NCBI GenBank assembly: GCA_024704765.1
Contig: JAKMXF010000188.1
Span: forward strand, 1-64,000
DNA: 64,000 nucleotides
Reading direction: 5' to 3'
DNA from: Oopsacas minuta
Taxonomy: Eukaryota; Porifera; Hexactinellida; Lyssacinosida; Leucopsacidae
Shown here: positions 56,101 through 64,000 of the stretch, one piece after another
Layout: every line of letters starts with the position of its first letter
How positions within the stretch are numbered: the stretch's first letter is position 1
The notes under the pieces: generated by a model
Database searches by the model: none
What the model was told of the DNA's origin: nothing
The model's input: only the letters and a program-made list of their open reading frames with translations
Made by a program: the position numbers and the translations under genes

Positions 56101-59100
56101 CTTAGTTATTTGAAGAAATGAAAATAGTACAATTTATCAGATGCAAGCCTGTGAATGGCAGCTGATGTAGGTTAGATCTGAATTTGGCATTTTACATGTA
56201 TATATTATAATAAAGATGGTATTCAGATGTCAAACCACTTCAAATCGAATCATTGTACTCCAAATAATAGCAGTAAACTACAGTCAACTCCCGTTATATC
56301 GAAGCTCAATGGACCGCGATAATTACTTCAATATAATAGGAGTATATATATAACATTTATGTAACTTTGGCGGTTGATTGGAGTATATGTGTACAATTTA
56401 AGACTTCGATATAGGGAGTATTTTGATGTATCCGTTTTCGATATAAAGGGAATTCACTGTATAAGAACCTCAAGCAAAATCAATAATGAGATACGAAGTA
56501 AATACGAAAACATAGAACATCTTACCGACATCGCAATCTGTTCCGCTAAACCCTGTATTACAAATTTTTCCACCTGTTACAGAGTTACAAGTGTAGTGAC
56601 CGCTTGTACTATCTTCAGCTATACAATACACTGTACAATATGTAGAATAGTAGTCTTCATCACAGGTAAACTTGTATTGTAGGCTAGTTGTAGCCACGAA
56701 TGATGCACGTAATCCTTCGTAGGTTAGGGTAGAACCTAAGGTTGCTTGCTTTGTAGCTGAAATTCGAATATTTACGTGATCTATGTCGTCATCTCCTCCA
56801 TTCCAGAATCCATCTGCATCAATTGCAACTATTGATATCTCAAAATTCCCCTAAATTGATAATATTCATTGAGTATTATATAATTTTCGCAACCAAATAA
56901 TATCCAAAAAATAACCGCACTCGCATAATATATCATGGACTTCTAACTACCTGTGACAGTCCACTCGTATTCAACTCAGACGGACTCTATACCACCAGGG
57001 ATGCGCAAAACTCACCTTTTAGGCCACTTGAGTGCGGCCGATAGCAGCAAATCTATAAATTTTTAGGAGGACAATTTGAAAATTTGGTGTCATTTGAGGA
57101 TTTCAATTTAACATGGGTTTGTAATAATAGTTATGTATATTATTGTTTTGACAGTTAAAATTCCCATTATACTTTTATTCCATTATACTTCTATTCAATC
57201 AACTATTCTGGTCACCACTATTAGCAATGTGTACACAGTTTACTAGTTTCTTTGTTCTTCAACATTACCAAAATATATCATCAAAAGTTCAATATATTTA
57301 CGCTTGATCATTGTGCGTTTATGCTACCTGTCTGACAAGTGGCAAATAATTCTGGTGAGGTCCCCTTTTCCCACTTTCCACCCTGTTCTTGAGACTTTAC
57401 ATCTTTAAATCTCTCCCACGAAAGGGCCTCATAATTTCCACAAATAGCTAGTAATCGCTGGGTGCCAGGTCGGGACTTTAAGCGGGATGAGGTAAACATT
57501 TGAAGTCTAGATCATTTATGGCCTCAAGAGTACCAAATCATCTCATTCTATCATTCTTCATATTGCATTGCATTATTTTATGTATGAAAATTGCGATTGG
57601 CAAAGAACCTATTTGGCAATGCAATGGACGACAAAATATTTTATTGAAATTTTGGACAGCCCCTTGTAGTTGTAGACGAATAGTTTCAAACGGAACCGGC
57701 TTTTTAGATGCGGCCGGTAATGATATGTTCTTGCGTAAATGTGGCCGGGATGCTGCAAAAGTGCGAACCCCTGCTCTATACCAAGTTAGGCCAGGGTGTT
57801 ATAGTTCATATCTCAAAAACCGTCAGTTCTTTTGATATAAATATATTATTATCGAATAGGAACTCATGTACGGGGAACACTATGATCATATTGGCATACT
57901 TGAAATGTGTTGTGGTTTGTGATTTTTTGCGGTTTTTACACATTTTACCAGCATAGGGATATGTAAAAGTAGCTCAACAATATTAAATTGTATATTTTGG
58001 ACCAAATAAATATGCTATTGATATTTAACAATACATAATGTTTATCTCGAAAAATAGTCAATTAATAGGAGCATTTGTTGACATTTGCTAAGTAAGCAAT
58101 CAGATTACGTCAATTCGATTTGGAATTAGTTTATAAAGATAAATTTATGTATTATTAAAAATCAATAACATATTTATTCAGCCCAAATGGTACAATTTAA
58201 TATCGTCGCTACTTATAAATATCCCTATGTTGGTAATGAAAAAATGTGTGAAAACCGCAAAACTCCCAAACCACAAACATTTCAAGTATGCCAATATGAC
58301 CCTCGAAATCCCCATACATGACTTCCTATTTAACAATAATATAGCTAATACTAGGGATTAGGCATGCACCGGCTCCATAAATTCTTGATCCGGTGCACCT
58401 GTCTTGAGTATCCAAATGCTTTATATAATCACTGAAATTCTGAATGTATCATAATTATATTGACTAATATGTAATACACACAGTAGAATGTCAGTTATCC
58501 GAACATGATGGGACCGAAGAAGGTTCATATAATTGATACTAATACCCTAAATGTCAATTATATGAACCTTCTTCGCGACCTGTTTTGACGATCGGAGAAT
58601 GATCGCCGATCATTTTATAAACAGTGATCGAGTGTAAGATCACGATCATTTTTGGCAGACAGAATTAAAAAAAGCATATAGGTGATGTACTCGGCACATC
58701 GTATCTCGAATGTTTTCAAAATAACAACTAGTGTTTACACATGAACAGTAGCGGTGTCAGGACTAATTGGGGATGGGGGGCTTGAGTGCCACCATATTTT
58801 TTGAGAAATTTATGATCGAATTGTTTCGATTTTGTGTTTGTTTCGAGATGTGCTTAGTTGTTACGTACATGTTTTTGTAGAATTATTTTTCTAGATGTCT
58901 AGTATTGCTAATATTCCGTCTTAATTCTCCGAAAATCTTGTTTCTTGCTCTGTTTATGAGTTCTTGTGTAATACTGTATTTGAATATTTTTCTTTAATAA
59001 TTTTGTAACTCAATTATTTCCTTACATGCCAATTTGGCAGCTCGATAAACCGCTTTCATTCAAAGCATCAAGTAACATATTTTAGGAAGTTATAAGGCAA

Positions 59101-60612
59101 TAAGTAGTGTAATTTAATTGACATGCCGAACGAGCCTAGGCCCCGTGAAAAGCGTGTCGCCACGCCCAGCCCCTTCGTTCGCCAAACCCTGGCGCCGCCC
59201 CTGCACATGAGTACCTTGAAAGTGCGAAATTCGGAATCTGCGTACTTGATTACCCCGGTATAACCAGTAAAACCAAGTTTCTTAAACTAATCAGAAACTT
59301 ATTTACTGTATATTTTTGTTAGTAAACATGATAAATACATAGTTATGCTATAGCATGGAATTACGAGATTCGGGTTCAATATAAATCCTTTCCTTGACAA
59401 CGAACAACGGACGGACGGGCACACAAACAAAGTAGCACTTTAATAATATAGATTTTGCATAGATATCAACCTGGCAAGTACACACTAATCGAAAGTACTT
59501 CTCGATCCTAATAAGTACTAACCGAGCTCTGCTGTATATGAAACATTATATATACTTATTTAACCAAATAGTGCCAGTCATAGCCTATGTGCTAGTTTAT
59601 TGTATTTAATTCAACTTACATCGAATGAGTTTTCTGTAGAATATTCGACAGGGTTTGTTACTTCACCGAGAGTAGTACCAAATTCCACAAAATCTAAGTC
59701 GGTATAATAATCTGTGATGATCTCGGGAGGAGTTGTTGAACCTGAGTTACAAGCAAATGTGTAAGTGCTGTGTCCATATCTTAGACAAATTTTGAAAAAT
59801 GGATCGCATGGGTTGTAACAAAATAAACAGTGGTCGCAATATGCACCATTAACATCTCTTCCCTTTGTATTGAAGTCTATGTAATTGATAGTGAGTTTTC
59901 CTGTCCCAGTTGTTCCTTTCTGTAAGAGTACAGTAAATAAGTAATGAATCTTTATTATGGACAGGGGCATAGGCCCTCTCTAGGGAAGGGGCGGTCGCAA
60001 TCCCGGTGTAGCAGCCTAGATTAACCTCCCGCCAGAATATACCCGGGTATAATCTGGGCTAGCCCAGATTATACCCCAGGGTATAAACTAGGCTAGCCTA
60101 TATTAACCCCGGGGCTTAATCTGGCCTAGCCCAGTTTATACCTGGGGGTTAATCTAGGCTAGCCCAGACTATACCCGGGGTTAAACTGGGTGGGGAGGCT
60201 AATCTAGGCTGTTACACCGGCACGAGCCTGAGCCCGAACGGGCCTCGGACTTATGATAGTTGGGCCGGGCCGGGCTTATTGCCTATACTTTAGGGTTCCG
60301 AATAAACCGGCCATTAAATTTTGAAATAATTTGGTTTAGTTCCATATATCTATATTATTAAATTTGAGAATAGTACAATTAAGTGTATGTTTTGCTAAAA
60401 TTTCCTTTATATTAGAGTATGTATACGTAGTATACCAAGAGTTACCACCTACTTACTAATCCCTTCTGATTTTCCCAATTTACAAATGGGAAAAACTATC
60501 CCATGTAGGTAGTTATAGATATTCAGGATACAGATATACATAATATGATTTAACTTACAAGGTAAAAGGCTGACAAAATAAGGCAGCAAGCAAATAGTAT
60601 CGTCAACTTCAT
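50125..60612 (-). CDS. Notch-ligand-like receptor: MNNL, DSL, EGF, 13 fibronectin III, EGF, HormR, GAIN/GPS-like, TM
   Basis: Four exons join in frame with GT/AG ends: 60612-60559 (signal peptide MKLTILFACCLILSAFYL), 59919-59620, 56850-56526 and 55925-50125, for 2159 residues. Residues 19-118 match the N-terminal region of Delta/Jagged (YCDHCLFCYNPCDPFFKICL) and about 119-160 its C2-like part (GNFEISIVAIDADG). Residues 181-224 are a six-Cys DSL domain (CDEDYYSTYCTVYC, GHYTCN, GFSGTDC). An EGF-like domain (227-282), 13 fibronectin III domains (about 283-1557), two EGF domains (1560-1630), a hormone-receptor-type Cys domain (1635-1692), a GAIN-like stretch and a degenerate GPS (about 1941-1988) follow. 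One membrane helix (1991-2020) precedes a 134-residue tail with NPLY and two NPF motifs. Notch binding is inferred from the DSL head. Confidence 0.88.
56281..56459. mobile_element. pogo/Tc1-type MITE (179 bp) with TA duplication
   Basis: The ends cagtcaactcccgttatatc and the inverse gatataaagggaattcactg are flanked by TA on both sides. It lies in intron 3 of the Notch-ligand-like gene. Confidence 0.88.
57841..58343. mobile_element. Foldback element, arms about 210 bp, in intron 2 of the Notch-ligand-like gene
   Basis: The left arm 57841-58055 pairs with 58132-58343, for example catattggcatacttgaaat against atttcaagtatgccaatatg and gtatattttggaccaaataa against a diverged inverse. It has no coding capacity. 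Several small indels between the arms show it is not recent. Confidence 0.8.
59210..59455. repeat. Dispersed repeat, related to 20735-21240
   Basis: It contains gcgaaattcggaatctgcgt and ends ctttccttgacaacgaacaa followed by a gacggacgg run, in the same order as the copy in intron 2 of the hedgehog-like gene. Confidence 0.7.
60001..60222. mobile_element. Palindromic element with internal ctagcccag repeats, copy 2
   Basis: The ends cccggtgtagcagcctagat and atctaggctgttacaccgg are inverted copies. The middle consists of alternating tataccc(g/c)gg and aggctagcccag words. Most positions agree with the copy at 3756-3990, including the accidental break of symmetry at the right end. It lies in intron 1 of the Notch-ligand-like gene. 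Confidence 0.85.
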
Positions 60613-60845
60613 AGAAATTTCCTAAATTAAACAATTGTAAAAATACACTAAATTCTATATTGTAATTGCCAACAATGAACATTTTGATACACTTTAGAGC
60701 TTTTAAGCAGTGCTAAGTATATTATGATCTCAAAAGTTTTTCCATGTACCTCGTATCATTCAGGGTTCCCCATGTTTAAACACCCAGCAAATCAGAGAGA
60801 AGAGTAAGTAAAATGCCATATTGCCCGACTGTTAGCACATATATA

Positions 60846-61020
60846 CTTGCCAACTGTCCCGTTTGTGGCGAGCGTCCCGATTTTTGAATATTATATGAGA
60901 ACCGATGAGGCTAATATCCCGCCAAAACTTGCCAAAAACCTTATTTTGTCCCATTTTTTTGTAGTCCAGCCTAATACAAATATGCTACGTTCCGCAGTGT
61001 CCCGCTAAACCCTACCTTTG
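60846..61020. mobile_element. TIR element with tacttgccaactg-type ends, copy 2
   Basis: It starts tatacttgccaactgtcccg and contains ccgccaaaacttgccaaaaa, the inverse of the copy at 4319-4540. The right end is less clear. Confidence 0.6.
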
Positions 61021-61173
61021 TACCGATTTTTCCTCACTAACGTTAGACTTCATAATAAAAAAATTATATTTTCATATCTTCCTAAGTGTGTAATCGAAAA
61101 TGAGTCTTACAGAATGTACTGTAAGGCCCATATATTTTAGTATTGTCTTTTTTTATTCGAATCTGATTCATAA

Positions 61174-61452
61174 ACTAAGCTGTCGACACAGGTGGCAATT
61201 TTAGATTTTTACTCGCTCCGCACGGATTTATAAACCATCAAACAATGTTACAATTTAATATGATCATCCAGTTCATATAAAGTTGAATTTGTTTACAGTA
61301 ATTATCGGCTGAGTAAATATTATTAATAGAAGGGAATACTGGAGGAGATTTGATCGGTACAAATTCAAGAGCGTAAAAATCGGAATCAGTATATTGAATT
61401 ACTCCATTTTGCGGTTTAGGACAATCTTCTACGATTATTCAAAGGTAATATA
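61174..61452. repeat. Dispersed repeat, shared with 7830-8080
   Basis: It matches the copy beside the 7670-7867 inverted repeat in the same order, from aaactaagctgtcgacacag to ctacgattattcaaagg. It lacks the inverted partner arm. Confidence 0.75.
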
Positions 61453-62185
61453 ATCTGTGAAATACATATCTTTTAAATGATCCATTGTTAATTTGAAATA
61501 TATTTTGTTCATAAATACTATAAAATAATTTTTGAACTTCAATGAATCCATATACAGCACTAGAAGAACCTATTTTTTAACTAATAAATATTTAACATCT
61601 AAGAACAATAGAATTATTACCGATGACATAGTGCTATATGTAACACATTATTTTAATTATTCAGGACAATTTTAGATGCACATTATGGTTGGATAGTGGC
61701 ATCTATTTCTTTAATTTGTGGGAAAACAAAGAGTGATTTCAATATTTTGAAGAGCAATTATCTGAATAATTTCTTTGTGAATCTTAAGAATTTTTTTGGT
61801 CAAGAAATTCTGGATAAATTTTTGCTGGTTGTATGAATGGTCAAAAGTGTGATAATTGTGTCGTAATGTGTCGTAGGATTTTTAACTCAAATCTACACTC
61901 AGTAGATTATCTGTGACTTTGATTCTAACTTTGGGCTCTGAAACGCAAATGGTGTGGCCAGGGAGTGTACACATATAAAAATAACAGAACCGCTCATTTC
62001 AGAACTGGGCACTATACTATAGTATAGTAGGCCCAGTAAAAATGTCCAGCCGACAGACTGGGAGTGTAGCCCAGGATTATTGCTTTGTGTTCTTTTCAAG
62101 GGGGAGGCTACGCCCCCCCCTGAACCCCGTGTATACGTATATACCGCACTGCACCAGCCCCAGATTTGGGGCTCCTTGCTCTGAG

Positions 62186-62589
62186 CAGTGGCGTAGCCAG
62201 AGTTTTTGTGATTCACGATCCTGCATCCATGGCCCAAGATCTAAGGGATCTAAGTGTTTGTTGGGCTAAAGTTTTTGAGAGAAATGAATACTCTGTGACC
62301 GTTTCTCAATCTAGTATGGCAGTTTGTACTAAGTTTATGTTTGCACAGTTTGAATAATTATGGAATTACAGTACCATAGTTGACAAAATTAGTGATTATA
62401 TTTAATAAGTCGAAATGTCAAATGCCCCACATATGGGCAAAATTATTATCAATTCCCCTATATATCACAATCTATAGCACAGACTGGGGGACCTGGGGGT
62501 AACCATTGATAGGTACAAACATTTCGTAGGCTGAGCAAGGATAGCGCAAGGCTGACGCCCTTGTAAGCCCAGGTCTGGCTACGCCACTG
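62186..62589. mobile_element. Non-autonomous hAT element (404 bp) with perfect 8-bp target duplication
   Basis: The ends cagtggcgtagccaga and tctggctacgccactg are exact 16-bp inverted repeats, flanked by gctctgag at 62178-62185 and 62590-62597. It has no transposase frame. Confidence 0.92.
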
Positions 62590-62912
62590 GCTCTGAGAAA
62601 TAAATTATGTTAAAAACACTTGTTCCTAAAATTTAACAACAAATGCCTTAACACCCCTAACTTTCAAGAAAATGGAACCAGACTAAATCATTAATGAATG
62701 AAAAAGGTATCTACTTACCCAAAGTATATCAAAAATGTTCAAAATATAGAAATTGCAATTATAAAAAATTATTACTACTATACCAGTTGAGTTTATGGGC
62801 TATAAAGCATATACAATTTTATTGTAGGGCTATCAAAATATGAGACTACTGAAGAGTATATGAATAATATTGGAATTGTAAACAAACATATCAGGTTATT
62901 TAAGCTGGTATA

Positions 62913-63714
62913 CAGTGGCGGCCATATGGGGTGTGCAGGGTGTGCGGTGCACAGGGGCCCCCCAAAGAGATCATTTGGAAGGAGAGGAGATTAACCGAGA
63001 TTTTGGGGGAATGATTGGACCCACAAAATCCCAGGTCAACCTTTATTCTAGGTTGAGTATAGTTAATTGTTTAGTTGATCTATGTGTTCATGAAATTAGA
63101 AATTAAATTAGTCAATAAGCATAGGATATGACTACTACAAGAATTTAAATTTCCCTGAATTGGTTTTAATTTAGACATTTTTCCTGTTATATCTGGAATT
63201 TATTAGTTATTCATCTCTTGTGTGCATAGATTATATAGAAATATTATTTCACAGACATTAAATCGTATTTACGTGTATTATTAAGATATCTGTCACGAAA
63301 GTTCTAATTTGTTATACTAACTTATGCAGAGGCGGATCCAAGGAGGGGTCCTGGGGGTCCTAGGACCCCTCCTCAGTGTTCCTAGCGAGAATCAAAATGG
63401 AACCAAAATTCAGTTTTGAATTTTTGTCTAAAAATTAATGAATAATAGATAAATTAATTTAAATTTATTTCTCTATATGTGGTAGAAATGTCTTTAGATC
63501 GCTATTTCAGTGTCTAAATATTAAAAAATATACTGGGGGCACCCCTTAGGATAGCTCGCTGCGCTCGCGCTTGGACCCCCCTAGGTAAATCCTGGATCCG
63601 CTCCCTGTTATGCATGTGTCATGTGCATAATTTTGCATCGTTTTTTTTATAATTGAGAAGAGGGCCCCAAGAAAAACATTACACAAGGGGCCCCAATATC
63701 CTATGGCCGCCACT
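62913..63714. mobile_element. hAT-type MITE interrupting the gypsy integrase
   Basis: The ends cagtggcggccatatgggg and the inverse ttggggccccaatatcctatggccgccactg-type right border (last bases gccgccactg at 63705-63714) define an 802-bp segment. Its right border falls exactly where the integrase homology stops. No matching target duplication was found, perhaps because the flanks have decayed. Confidence 0.65.
63327..63607. mobile_element. Second MITE nested within the 62913-63714 element
   Basis: The ends gcagaggcggatccaagg and ctggatccgctccctg are inverted, with ggggtcct words inside, and ttatg lies directly on both sides as a candidate duplication. The interior includes gctcgctgcgctcgcgcttg. 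Confidence 0.7.
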
Positions 63715-64000
63715 GAAGTCGAGGTTTTTCGTAAACCGTGCATTAGCTCAAAAGCAGAGAAGGGTGTAATTGTTCTTCGCCAGATATTGATTGCAAAGGT
63801 TATTTCTTCAAAGAAATTTGGCCAGTTTTCATGTTTTTCATCCAAAGAGTTAACCATTCTGTCCCGTTGTCGTTAATGATTTGAACAGGTGCCCCTTGTC
63901 GACAATACATGGAGTAAATACCTTTGGAGACCTCTTTAGCTTCTTTAGAATGAAATGACGAGTTTCAATCCACTTGGTAAAATGGTCGATTATTGACAAA
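63715..64000 (-). pseudogene. Ty3/gypsy-type integrase fragment, runs off the window
   Basis: From the window end the minus strand reads IIDHFTKWIET (start of the integrase core), later a frame with APVQIINDNGTEW (second acidic motif), then after a frame change WPNFFEEITFAINIWRRTIT and TPFSAFELMHGLRKT, the block that follows the core in gypsy elements. At least two frame changes break it. The 3' part is cut by the MITE at 62913-63714. The rest of the element would lie beyond the window. Confidence 0.75.

Noticed and set aside
57500-57835. 111-codon frame in intron 2 of the Notch-ligand-like gene
   Set aside because: Runs into a foldback arm and has no recognisable domain; it is on the strand opposite to the gene.
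1-64000. CRISPR arrays, operons and bacterial promoters
   Set aside because: The content is eukaryotic (spliced genes, hAT, LINE and gypsy elements); the short tandem repeats have no spacer structure.
1-64000. tRNA and rRNA genes
   Set aside because: No tRNA B-box in a foldable context and no rRNA core sequence was recognised by eye; a tRNAscan run would decide.

Overview
The window is animal genomic DNA: A+T-rich, gene-poor and full of transposons, with eukaryotic genes that mostly lack introns or have one to three. Heme-type cystathionine beta-synthase, OGFOD3, calcineurin B, DRC10 and a DSL-domain Notch ligand mark it as metazoan. Few introns, large extracellular fibronectin III arrays and a hedgehog-N-type secreted protein would fit a sponge or another early-branching animal. 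That placement is inference and has not been tested.

Layout. 1-5.2 kb: a decayed NHL-repeat gene, an ankyrin fragment and a stack of nested non-autonomous transposons. 5.4-14.3 kb: four plus-strand, intronless genes for xylulokinase, cystathionine beta-synthase, a kelch protein and calcineurin B, with a gypsy-type pol relic between. 14.5-16.8 kb: an almost intact hAT transposon with a perfect 8-bp target duplication. 18.1-24.0 kb: a three-exon secreted protein with hedgehog-N-like domains. 24.8-30.0 kb: a SET/NAP histone chaperone, OGFOD3 and a phytanoyl-CoA-dioxygenase-like protein. 30.0-33.1 kb: a foldback element of nearly 1 kb and other repeats. 33.1-39.7 kb: the four-exon BCKDHA gene, whose first intron holds TMEM234 and a broken unidentified coding region, both on the opposite strand. 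40.6-43.8 kb: a four-exon DRC10/IQCD-like axonemal gene. 44.7-46.5 kb: a dead LINE. 47.7-49.3 kb: a frameshifted UDP-glucuronosyltransferase-like gene. 50.1-60.6 kb: a four-exon minus-strand gene for a 2159-residue Notch-ligand-like protein. 60-64 kb: more non-autonomous transposons, and a gypsy integrase running off the end.

The two items most worth attention are extracellular proteins. The first joins, in order, a signal peptide, the Delta/Jagged N-terminal region, a DSL domain, one EGF-like domain, 13 fibronectin III domains, two EGF domains, a hormone-receptor-type Cys domain, a GAIN/GPS-like stalk, a single membrane helix and a tail with NPxY and NPF motifs. It is a Notch-ligand head on an adhesion-GPCR-like stalk without the seven-helix part. 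The second (18.1-24.0 kb) carries a clear hedgehog signalling-domain match plus at least two diverged copies of the same fold, with no Hint/Hog autoprocessing domain seen. The metabolic genes are housekeeping and show no operon-like link.

Splice sites were read by eye from GT/AG, frame and homology. All family assignments come from recognition of the sequence, not from a search.
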